A stretch of 64,000 nucleotides of DNA, taken from positions 105,038,647 to 105,102,646 of the forward strand of contig CM035417.1 of assembly GCA_020310875.1 (NCBI GenBank), written 5' to 3'. A program made the translations under genes and the position numbers. Below, in pieces: positions 22,991 through 32,037 of this stretch (the first letter of the stretch is position 1; each line of letters opens with the position of its first letter). Source of the DNA: Ceratopteris richardii (taxonomy: Eukaryota; Streptophyta; Polypodiopsida; Polypodiales; Pteridaceae). The notes below the pieces were generated by a model. It made no database searches. It had not been told where the DNA came from and worked only from the letters and a program-made list of their open reading frames with translations.

Positions 22991-24948
22991 TCTTTATCTA
23001 TGGGCCATCGAAACTTATCATAGACTTCTCTTGAAATCACATTGATTTCAGAGCCGGAATCTACTAATGCATTTACAGTGGTAGTGTTCTTATCATTTCC
23101 TATTTTAACATGCATCTCTGATGTACCTCTAGACCAAAATGTTCTTTTAAAGTGACTTTCAGGATTGTTTTCATGATTTTCATGGTCAGGTTGAATAGGT
23201 CCTAAGAAATTTTTATTAACATTTACTTCATCATCATCAAAGTTCTCTTCATCAGATTCATCAAAGTTTAAGGCTTCATTCATAGCTTGATCTTGATCTA
23301 GAGAATCTTGCATCTTAGTATCTAGATTAAGCGGAAACCTCTTCCTTTTAATTAGGCCGATAAAGTTATCTTTAAAAACAGGCTTTGCACTAGAGAAAAC
23401 TTGTTCTAAAGACATAGTCACTTGACTCTTAAGCAAAATGTCATCTAAAATTTCCGTAGGATCTATTTTTCTCTCAATTTCTGAAATCAAGATGGCTTTA
23501 GGTTTTCTCTTTGGTTTCTTTTGTTTTTGCTCAGGATCTTGTTTTTGTTCATGTTCTCGTATTTGGTCTTCAGTTTGTTTTGATTGTTCTGGTTTATCTA
23601 AAGGCTTTGGTTCTGTTTTTCTTTGCTTTGTCTTCTTCCCTTTTTGTTTCTCCTCTTGTTTTTGTTCATTGGGTTCTGATTCTTGTTTTTTATCTTTAGA
23701 TTGTGATGTTTCTCCTTGCTCTATGATTGTTTCTATTCCCTCTGAGGTTTGTTTTCGAGTCACTCTTCTTTCACTAGGCTCAGCTTCATCTCTTTTTCGT
23801 TTTTCTTCTACATTGGATATGTGAGAAATAAGAGATTGATCTTCTATCGGTGACTCCCAAGCCGTTATTCTCCTAATCTCATCCCGTGCTCTTACTAAAG
23901 CCTCTATGGAAAAATCACCTTCCTTTGTGGGTTTACTTGATTCTACTTGTTGTTCATCAAGAGCTTCTAGTTTCACTCCTCTAGTTCCTACGTCCATTAT
24001 GGTTATATTTTCATAATGTTTTTTCATTCCTCCCTTACCATAATTTCCTTGCAAAGGTAGCCTAGATCGATAGTCACAGATTTTCTTGTCTATGTCTATT
24101 ACTAGTCGTTGCTCCTTAGCATCCTTCAATAGTTCACAATCTCTCAAAAAGTGCTCTAACGAATCACACCAAGGACACCTACGAGGGCCACACACAAAAC
24201 CATTTTGATTTTGAGGATTTTGATTAACTTGTGGTGGGAAATTTTGAAATTGAGGATTTTGTTGATAAGGTATTGCTTGAACATGATAATTAGGATTTTG
24301 AAAATGCAATTGATGTATTTGAGGAGCTTGGGGAGCAACATGTGGTACTTGAGGTGCAAGAGGAGCTTCCATATTATACGGTTGATGATTTTGAAAATTT
24401 TGATTTTGAGGATTTTGAAAAGCTATTTGAGAAGCTTGAGGATACAGGTTTTGATACATTTGAGGATTTTGCACATGAGGATGAGGATTTTGCATTGAAG
24501 GATTATGCATGGGAGGATTATGCATTGGAGGAACTTGATATGCTTGAGTAGGAGCTACTTGTGGATTTTGATTGGTAGCTATAACATGTTGATTAGGCTC
24601 TTGAAAAGTCATTGGGTTCATTTGATTTTGGAAAGTTTTGGTGTAATTAGATTGTAAAGCATCTATAGTCTTGGCCAAATTGGATTGTGTAGCAATAAGA
24701 CTTTCCATTTGCTTAGTGAGAATATCCACTTGAGATTGTTCAACTACACTTTTATTTGGCTCTACTTTAAAACCTTGAGTAGGCTCCATCATTTGAGGAA
24801 TAGGAGTAGAGTCAAAAAGCATAGCATGGGATTGTTCTCTAAATTGCTCCTTAATTTGTGGAAGGCTAGCTTGAGGAAGACTAGTTTGCTCATAAAGCAT
24901 GGATTGTCTTTGATGTCTATGGGCTACAACCTCTACTACTTTACGCAC
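22954..24948 (-). pseudogene. Gypsy-1 gag C-terminal part and protease active site
   Basis: 664 codons. The first third is very rich in Q, N and P (24200-24650). A zinc knuckle, CPWCDSLEHFLRDC (CX2CX4HX4C), follows near 24140-24180, then a long K/E/Q-rich linker (23500-23800). The protease active site NALVDSGSEINVIS is near 23045-23090. It continues the frame of the gag segment at 24997-25641 across one TGA. Confidence 0.9.
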
Positions 24949-24996
24949 TTTTTGCCAATTGTCAGTAAGACCATAGCGCTTATCTGGTTCTTCTAA

Positions 24997-25641
24997 TCAC
25001 CGTTCAACTTCCCTACGAGTTTCAGGATGAAGAAGCTTAAGAAAATTGATCACAAGATCAGGTTCCAAAGTTATCTTATCCTCATCAGGAAGTTGTTCAT
25101 AGCGTCTAATATACTCATTTTGTAAGTGAGTAATAGAGCTACTAGGCTTTGGAGAATTGACCCATCGTAAGAATCCATCTCTATTATGTTGGCTATAATC
25201 TTCAAGATAGAATTCTTTGAGCATCTCCTTTCTAAAATCACTCCAAGGAAGACTATCATATTGAGTGACACGGTTTATGATAGAGCTATCAACAATTCGT
25301 TCAAAGAATGATATCAAAAGATCTTCAGGAAGACCAAAAATCATAGCTTGCTCTTCAAACAAATCTAAGTAGCTTGTGATGTTGATGCCATTGAATTTTC
25401 CCTTATCTCTCAACATAGAAGAGACTATTCTTTGGCCTTGTTTCTCAACAATAAGGGATTTGAATCCTTCCTCCATCTTATGTGAATAAGCAAGTGATGC
25501 ACGATGTTCTAGATCTCTCACAAATGTTTTTACTTCGCGACGAAGATGTGCACGATACTGTGAGAAATCCAGTGCAACACTCAAGAATGATGATGATGAT
25601 ATGATGAGGATGAAAAATATGAAACAAAGGATATGGATCAC
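24997..25641 (-). pseudogene. Gypsy-1 gag N-terminal capsid region
   Basis: Contains a retrotransposon gag (capsid) domain with YLDLFEEQAMIFGLPEDLL, WSDFRKEMLKEF and YEQLPDEDK landmarks. It forms the virus-like particle shell in intact elements. It ends at a TGA (24997-24999), after which the same frame resumes with LEEPDKRYGLTDNW, so a single nonsense change separates it from the next segment. The hydrophobic first 20 residues may lie upstream of the real start. Confidence 0.88.
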
Positions 25642-25697
25642 AACCTCCCAACAAGATCAGAAGCAAATGCCACGAAGCATTTCACGTCGGGTTCAAA

Positions 25698-26095
25698 TGT
25701 GGAGGTGATCGCAATCCGGGTGGATCGGGTCCGGTCGTGGCACACACAGGGTGTATGAAGCTAATGAATGTTGGAAGGTTTAAAGATGTGAAGGTGAAAT
25801 TAATGTTGAGTATGGAGAAGAGAGAGATGTTGAAATAATTATGGGAATGGGAATGTAGGTGTGCAAGTTAGATTGATGACATGATTGATAAGAATGAAAG
25901 AGAACCATACACACGAATCAAATTTGGAAGGAAGAATACCATGGACTTTCTTGATTTCTTTGAAACTTTGTATGTGACCTTCCTTTGACATCCTTGATGC
26001 ATCCTGGACTTCTCGGGGAATTCTGGCTACCTTCACCAAATATGTTTTTTTTGTAGGCCTTCACAAGTGAGAGAGGAGAGAAAATCTCGACGACA
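25698..26095 (-). repeat. Gypsy-1 5' LTR, internally deleted
   Basis: 398 bp. Its first 238 and last 156 or so bases match the outer parts of the 3' LTR, but 1,746 bp corresponding to 16009-17754 are gone. The junction (ggaagaat|accatgg) shows at most 1-2 bp of microhomology. Confidence 0.95.
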
Positions 26096-27467
26096 TCGTG
26101 ACCATACACTTCGCCATCTCCATGAGTGACCTATTCTTTCGTTCAGCAACTCCATTCTGTTGAGGTGTATACGGCACTGTACACTGGTGTTTTATCAAAT
26201 GTTCAACCAGAAATGCATTAAAATCAGAAGACATATATTTCCCCCCTCGATCAGAACGGAGGGTGCCCATTTTAAATGCTGACAGATTTTCAGCCAAAAC
26301 CAAAAACTATTTAAAGCACATGAACACTTTGGACTTTGCTTTGAGTGGATATATCCATGCATGCCTGGAAAAATCATCAATGAAAGTCACGAAGTAAAGG
26401 TAATTTCCAAAAGAGGGTGTCTGCATAGGACCACAGACATCACTATGTACAAGCTGCAATTTCTGTGTAGCCCGAACTGAACCATCTTTTGGAAAGGAGG
26501 AATGCTGTATTTTGCCCAAATTACAACCTTCACAAACATGTTTTCCAGGTGCCTCAAGCTTGGGCAAAGAAGACACCATATCAGATTTCTGCAGGCGTAG
26601 CAAACTAGCAAAATTCAGATGACCAAAGCGTGCATGCCAAAGCTTTGCATCTGACATAGCCTGAGAATCATGAACTGCACATGCCGAATCATTCACAGAT
26701 CTTTCATAGTCTATGAGCTTATACAGCCCACGACATAAAATGCAAGAAGCAAGAATAACATCGCCATTTGACAGATCATGAACTGTACATCTGTCATCAA
26801 CAAATTTCACAACCAAGCCAATCTTGGCTAATGCAGAAACTGATAACATATTCTTCTTGATCCTTGGCACAAATAAAGCATATGACAAGCTGAAAGAACT
26901 ACCATCAGCATTAGTCAGAATGATCTTACCAACTCCCATAACATGATAAGAGGAGTTGTTGGCGCATGTGATAGTATTCCCTGTAGGGGCAGGCTCGAGT
27001 GAAGAGAAGAAACTGCGCTGCAAGGTAATATGTTTGGTCGCCCCACTGTCAAAGTACCAAACATCTGAGTCCACTGCAGACATGCACTGCTCATGAGAAG
27101 ATGGGTCAAAATTGCAAACAGTAGTAAATGCCCATTCTTCTTCCTGCACAAGATTAGCAGACTCTATTTTTGGTGTAGAGGCTTCTGCAACAACCATTCC
27201 AGCCTCCTTTTTCTTTGCCTCTTTTGCAGCCAGTTTTGGACAATTCTTTATGATATGGTCATTCCCTTTACAGTACTTGCAAAACAATTTCTGCTTTTCT
27301 GATTTCTTCTCATCTTTATCCTGGTTCTTCGAATGTGCAACATTTGCAGATTTCTGCTTACTAGTAGAAGAGCGCCATTTTCCTTTGCCCTTCTGACTAG
27401 CCAGGATAAGTGTATCCCAAGCATCCCTAGCTGTTTTGCAAGAGCGAATATGGTAAGTGTATCCCAA
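26096..27467 (-). pseudogene. Copia-1 gag zinc knuckle, protease and integrase core
   Basis: One frame with a single TAG (about 26305). Order: zinc knuckle CKYCKGNDHIIKNC (27255-27300); protease site VWYFDSGATKHIT; gag-pre-integrase domain (LWHARFGHLNF ... CEGCNLGK); integrase core with catalytic residues in LVHSDVCGP, RSDRGGKYMS and NGVAERKNRS. Gypsy-1 interrupts the integrase right after MAKCMVT. The upstream junction with gag is abnormal: about 400 bp of gag core seen in Copia-B (53100-53450) are missing here. Confidence 0.92.
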
Positions 27468-27547
27468 GCATCCCTAGCTGTTCTGCAAGAGTGAATATGA
27501 GGCTGTTCTGTAAGCATCCCTAGCTGTTCTGCAAGAGCGAATATGAT
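27407..27547 (-). repeat. Threefold 46-47 bp tandem duplication at the Copia-1 gag deletion
   Basis: aagcatccctagctgtt starts at 27419, 27466 and 27512. Each unit encodes HIRSCRTARDAWDT-type text on the minus strand. The units sit exactly where the gag core is deleted, so deletion and duplication probably arose together. Confidence 0.9.
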
Positions 27548-27839
27548 GCTTGGCACGTTTGACAGACAAAGCTATCAATGCATGTGCAACAGAAACAGCA
27601 GCACGAATAGGAATCTGTGGAATATCATCTTCGACACCATCTTCATAAGCTGCAGCACCTGTATTTGCAGTACCTGTTGTTACAGGTGTAACAGGACGTC
27701 TTTCAACACCCTGCACAATGTTCCACAATCCTTTTGCAATCAAAACATGTCGCATCATATAAGCCCATAATGGGTAGTTGGTACCATCCAACTTATCCTC
27801 AACAGCCAATATACGGAGTACATCACTGCTTTCAGCCAT
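27474..27839 (-). pseudogene. Copia-1 gag N-terminus
   Basis: Begins with ATG at 27839 and the copia-gag opening KLDGTNYPLWAYMMRHVL, followed by AKGLWNIVQG. The reading frame degenerates at the tandem duplication near 27547. The start lies about 280 bp downstream of the primer site, normal for copia. Confidence 0.9.
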
Positions 27840-28120
27840 GGCCGATGACTAAAATACCTTGATGCAGAAAATTGACTGTATCTCAAAAAGTTGAACAGAA
27901 CTGCCCAGACGAGTACTGCTAGACTTGTAGCAGACTTCGAGACGCTTAAACTGGCGAACAAAATCTGGTATATACCTTTGGCACAAAAAGATGAAATAGC
28001 CTGCACAAGCGCTGCGATAGTGCGTTCGGAGGCACACTGAGTATGTTCACCAAAATTCGTGCGATTTTGAGACTGCAAACGGAGGAATGTCGACGGCACC
28101 CTAGATGAAGCGACGACCTA

Positions 28121-28131
28121 CTCTGATACCA
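28121..28131 (-). promoter_or_regulatory. Copia-1 primer-binding site, initiator tRNA-Met type
   Basis: The minus strand reads TGGTATCAGAG two bases after the 5' LTR end. Confidence 0.9.
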
Positions 28132-28133
28132 AT

Positions 28134-28364
28134 TGTTGGAGTTAGACGTCTGCAGGAGCACGCGAACAGCACACGGAAGAAGAAGAAGCTTGGAGCACAA
28201 ACACACAATACTGAATGTATTACTAGAGAATGTACAAAGATAAGTAGCCCATTAGGGCAATAGGCGTATATACAAGCCGGGGGAAAAAAGCCTCCTAAAG
28301 AGGGAAAAAAGTTCCCCGGCGGTCCTAGTGTGTTCACACACATCACTACCTAAACATATCAACA
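28134..28364 (-). repeat. Copia-1 5' LTR
   Basis: 231 bp, partner of 9291-9521. It carries a TATA-like tgtatatacg (plus-strand 28265-28275) in transcription orientation that could drive the element. Confidence 0.97.
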
Positions 28365-28694
28365 ACATTATGTATGCATGTATGTGTATGTGTGTGCATG
28401 TCTCTCTATGTGTGTGTATGCATATATGTGTGTGTATGTGTGTATGTGTGTGTATGTGTGTGTGTATGTGTCTGTGTATATGTATGTGTGTGTATATGTA
28501 TGTGTATATGTGTGTGCATCTGTATGCATTATGTGTGCATGTGTGTATGCAACATTATTTGTGTATGTGTGTATATGTGTGTGTATTTGTGTGTATGTGT
28601 GTGTGTTTGTGTATGTGTGTGTGTGTCTATGTGTGTATATGTGTGTGTGTATGCATATGTATGTGTGTGTAAGTGTGTGTGTGTGTGTACGCAT
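28365..28694. repeat. TATG array, right remnant
   Basis: The same words as 5372-9290, including gtctctctat at 28400. This is the part of one array displaced by the Copia-1 insertion. Confidence 0.95.
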
Positions 28695-28715
28695 ACCTTG
28701 TTGTTGGTAGATGCG

Positions 28716-28777
28716 TCTCTCTCTCTCTCTCTCTCGGTCTCTCTCTCTCTCTCTCTCCCTCTCTCTCTCTCTCTCTT
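28716..28777. repeat. (CT)n tract
   Basis: Nearly pure CT dinucleotide with ggt and ccc interruptions. Confidence 0.95.
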
Positions 28778-28849
28778 GGTCTCTTCTTGCTCGCATCCAA
28801 ATCCCGGCACAAATGTGGCGGGAGAAATCAATTTTTTTTTTAACATTCC

Positions 28850-29088
28850 AGAGCGTCGCATATGCGACACTCCGCAGTTTGCCAACGTCACTAATCCCAT
28901 CGCTAGCCAGCGACGCTCTGAATTTAGCGTCACATAAGCGACGCTAGCATCGCTTATGCGACGAAGGTCGGGGAAAAAAAATTCAAAAATTGTACCGTCG
29001 CTTATGTGATGGGAGCGTCGCATAAGCGACGGTACCCATTTTTTTTCCAATTCGGGGGCGTCGCTACGCCCCCCTTTTTCTTGCAGTG
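28850..29088. mobile_element. CACTA-type element 3' terminus with subterminal repeats
   Basis: Read from the right on the minus strand, the end is CACTGCAAGAAAAAGGGGGG, close to the CACTACAAGAAAA termini of plant CACTA transposons. Inside it are at least six GCGTCGCATAAGCGAC-like units in both orientations (28853, 28904, 28927, 28947, 28995, 29015). One perfect 15-bp stem pairs gtaccgtcgcttatg (28992-29006) with cataagcgacggtac (29021-29035). Subterminal repeats of this kind bind the TNP1/TNPA-type protein. With the TNP2 gene at 1145-3261 this suggests one element covering the window's left part. Confidence 0.75.
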
Positions 29089-29416
29089 ATATAGACTTGG
29101 AGGGGGCTCTCGAAAGTACATCATATGTGGGATAGTTCTCCTTGAAAGAGAATGAATACAGAGGTAGAAGAAAATGGCAAGGTACTCAAATACGAAAGAG
29201 ATACAATATAAAATGAAAATAAAATGAAATGGAGTTCCTTAGATACAAAATAGAGATGCACTCATGCAGATACAAATAAAATGAAGTAAGAGAAATCATG
29301 TCATCAGTAAAAAGTCCTTATAAAATGAGAATAGAGAAAAACAGTAAAATATCAAGCCACATTATTGCAGTCCCTAATTATATTCTCATAGTGTTGGAGC
29401 AAAAGATATAGTCTAT
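29089..29416. other. Unassigned sequence left of Gypsy-2
   Basis: Purine-rich, no ORF or repeat recognised. It is continuous with 46824 onward once Gypsy-2 is removed, so it probably belongs to the decayed gypsy relic there. Confidence 0.5.
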
Positions 29417-30064
29417 TGTTGGAAGCAGCCAAAGGCACAGACGACACGGAAGCATGTAACGACAGAGCAGGGAGCCAGTCGAATCGTTTTTCAAATAATT
29501 ATGTTTTCAAATACTTTCCAAAAACCTCCAACAGTGATTTTTATCACTATTGTAACATATGTAACATAGAAAACCCCATTTTGTAATCCATAGCTCCATT
29601 TTGTGCAAGCCGAGGAGTCCTCGAGCTTGAGGAGCTTAGGTAGAATGCGCGTACCAATTTTCGTTATTTTTAGATACCGTTTACCGTTCCAAATAGCATC
29701 TAGGACCTAATTTTTAACTATGCCGGTCACTAGATGTGAAACCGGTCAAAACTAGTCTAGAAACTATAAAAAGAGCTAGAGAGCTCATTTTTGAGGTTAG
29801 CTTGTTGGAGTAGAGAAGAGCTTAGAGCTATTCTGAGCTTGTAAGAGTGTTCTTGAGTAATAGAGTTGATTTCTCACCTTCCATTGTGTCTTGCTTGTCT
29901 CTTCGTAGTGTGTGTGTATGTGTGTGTGCATTTCTATGCTTCTCACCTTCACTCTCACTTCATCTCACATTCACGATCTTCATATCACTCCTATCTCTTT
30001 CGCGGATTGACATTAAGGAGGTGGAGCTTCTTAACGTGGTTCTCACCATTGTGCTAGAGCAACA
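29417..30064 (+). repeat. Gypsy-2 5' LTR
   Basis: 648 bp, TGTTGGAA...CAACA. A TATA box (tataaaaag, 29766-29774) is followed by the probable transcription start region. The R/U5 part includes a short (GT)n stretch. Confidence 0.98.
29766..29774 (+). promoter_or_regulatory. Gypsy-2 LTR TATA box
   Basis: TATAAAAAG in the middle of the LTR, conserved in the 3' LTR at about 46524-46532. Confidence 0.7.
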
Positions 30065-30071
30065 CCAAATT

Positions 30072-30089
30072 TGGCGCCGTTGCCGGGGA
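30072..30089 (+). promoter_or_regulatory. Gypsy-2 primer-binding site, tRNA-Asp
   Basis: TGGCGCCGTTGCCGGGGA is the complement of the 3' end of plant tRNA-Asp. It lies 7 bases after the LTR. Confidence 0.92.
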
Positions 30090-32037
30090 TCGAGTCTAGG
30101 ACGAATGTGTGATGGTAAGAGTATAGCAAGAAGTGGCGTTGGAAGGTAAAAATTTCAGTTTTTGTTGTTGTTTTTACTTAGTTTTTAGTGTTTTTCACCT
30201 CCCCCACACTCCATCTTCATCACCGCATCATCATCTTCATCTCCAAAAAAATCAGAAAATTCACTATATCCCCCCATTCTCCTCATTTCCCCTCATTTGT
30301 GCATGCGAGAGAGTGAGAGAGAGCTTTTGTGCTTGTGTGTACTTTTGTTTTCTTGAGTTTTCTTGCAGGTACAGAGCTCCAGTGCATCAGGAAGGCTGCA
30401 AAAAGGTAAAAACTTCAGTTTCTGTCAGAAATTTCCGTCTGTGTCAGACCATCGCGATGGTCTGCAAAGTTCGGAATTTGGAGAAGGCGACCACACCAGC
30501 GTGAAGAGCACACCTGCGCCTACAGGAATCCATAGCTGCATTCACAAAATTTGCATTTTGGTGGACCATCACGACGGTCTCTGACCATCGCGATTGTGTC
30601 ACACCATCGCGATTGGCTCACGCCATCGCGACGGCTTGGCCGGACCATCGCGACGGTCTCTGACCATCGCGATTGTGTCACGCCATCGCGACGACGGTGC
30701 CACGTGGCAATCTAGACCATCGCGACGGTGCACTTCAGACCATCGCGACGACACCCTCACACCATCGCGACACTTCAAAAATTCAGACCATCGCGATTGG
30801 CTCACGCCATCGCGCTCAGACCATCGCGATTGGCTCAAGCCATCGCATCTGTGACCATCGCGACGGTTCACTTTGGACCATCGCGATTGTGCACTTTGAC
30901 CGCTGACTAACGCCATCGCGATTGTCCAGGTTCACGCCATCGCGATTGTGCACTTTGACCGTTGACTGACGCCATCGCGACGGTGCACTTTCACGCCATC
31001 GCGATTGTCCACTTTCACGCCATCGCGATTGTGCAATTTCAGGCCATCGCGACGGTCCAAGTTCACGCCATCGCGATTGTGCAATTTCACGCCATCGTGA
31101 TTGTGCAATTTCAGACCATCGCGATTGTGCACCCTCACGCCATCGCGACGGTCCCAGACCATCGCGATTGTCTCAGACCATCGCGATTGTGCACCCCCAT
31201 CGCAAATTTTAGGGTTTCATTTTTTGGCCAATTTTGGGGCTATTTTTGGGAAATTTTTGGGTGATTAGACTCATAGGAGACCCCTTAGCTCATATTTGGA
31301 GAAAAACCTGTTTCTCAGTTTTTACCCCCCAGGGCCTGAACGGTCATAACTTTTTCATCCGAAGTCCGTTTTTTGAGCTTAATAGCTCGTTAGAAAGCTC
31401 TTGACGAGTACTACGTGACCTCAACTGTTTTTTTCTTAAAGGATACGTCTATTTTTAGACAAGCTATTTTGAGGTTGACCTAGTTTGGGACTAGAAAGCC
31501 AGGGGGCAAACATTGAAAAGTTGGGCAAAAGGGAAGGGACTTAAAAGGTGTATGTACTCAAGTGCTTGATCATCCAACTGTGAATTGGTCTAATATTGGA
31601 TTTTGTCCAGGTCTAGCAAGGGCAATCGAAGGCAACCAAGGCAAGGCAGTGAAGGGCATAAAGCTTGGGAAGCGCGGCTTCTTGGGCATCAGAGCAACCA
31701 GAAAAGCTGATTCGAGGTTGGAAGATTACTCAACCCCCTCAGTCAATTCTTAGCTTAGGATAAACGTTAGCATTGTGGATTAAGACGATAGGAACGCCTC
31801 AAGTTCAAGAGAGTTAAATTTATCAAGTTCAAGACTAAAGTAAAGGTGTGTGTGATGAAAACCTAAAGGAAAGAGCCTAAGTCTGACGGAACGAGAACCA
31901 AAATTACAACGAAAAGTCGAATTCCTGACGCATACATTAAGACAAGAATCTAAAGAAATTTAAAAAGAATCAAGACAGTAATAACAAAGAATCTGTGACG
32001 ATTTGAGCGTGTACTGAGTGTGCAAGGAAGAAAATTA
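30090..32037 (+). other. Gypsy-2 untranslated leader
   Basis: About 1.9 kb before the first good gag ATG. It contains the CCATCGCGA repeat cluster (30446-31195). Otherwise no coding homology was seen; short ORFs such as 30133-30504 have no family resemblance. Confidence 0.7.
30446..31195 (+). repeat. CCATCGCGA repeat cluster in the Gypsy-2 leader
   Basis: About 25 exact ATCGCGA cores plus about five near matches in 750 bp. They are mostly spaced 20-40 bp and embedded in CCATCGCGATTGTGC or CCATCGCGACGGT contexts. Each core contains the self-complementary TCGCGA, and the first copy is a longer perfect palindrome (ACCATCGCGATGGT). The spacers vary in length and sequence, so it is an interspersed motif cluster and not a simple tandem repeat. 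Confidence 0.95.

Larger units (their letters stand above)
15769..26095 (-). mobile_element. Gypsy-1: Ty3/gypsy retrotransposon nested in the Copia-1 integrase
   Basis: LTRs start TGTGGAGG and end CGACA on the plus strand. Flanks share TCGT (15765-15768 and 26096-26099), and removing the element restores the copia integrase frame (MAKCMVT joined to SQALPHSFW). Gene order on the minus strand is gag, protease, RT, RNase H, integrase, which is the gypsy order. The left (3') LTR is 2,142 bp but the right (5') LTR only 398 bp because of an internal deletion. Shared LTR sequence differs at about five positions plus a 2-bp indel, so the insertion is younger than its host element. Confidence 0.95.
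9291..28364 (-). mobile_element. Copia-1: complete Ty1/copia retrotransposon with two nested insertions
   Basis: Two 231-bp LTRs (9291-9521 and 28134-28364) begin TGTTGGAG and end ATCAACA as written on the plus strand. They differ at about 10 positions. Flanking 5-mers are GCATT and ACATT, a near-perfect target duplication inside the TATG array. Transcription runs right to left: 5' LTR, tRNA-Met-type primer site, gag, protease, integrase, RT, RNase H, polypurine tract, 3' LTR. Removing the two nested elements and their target duplications leaves about 4.8 kb, normal for copia. Several in-frame amber codons, a gag deletion and an RNase H deletion make it non-functional. Copia-B at 52787-57241 is the same family. 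Confidence 0.95.

Noticed and set aside
23438..23824. Plus-strand Cys/Phe-rich ORF
   Set aside because: Antisense shadow of the Lys/Glu/Gln-rich Gypsy-1 gag linker.
28529..29050. Minus-strand ORF of Arg/Glu and His/Thr repeats
   Set aside because: It reads through the CT and TG tracts and the CACTA terminus; composition only.
30446..31195. CRISPR-like array
   Set aside because: The repeated core is only about 9-13 bp with irregular spacers, inside the leader of a plant retrotransposon.
32020..32037. Gag start at 32020
   Set aside because: That codon is GTG. The first ATG in frame is 32038 with a more typical MNLRSGK opening.
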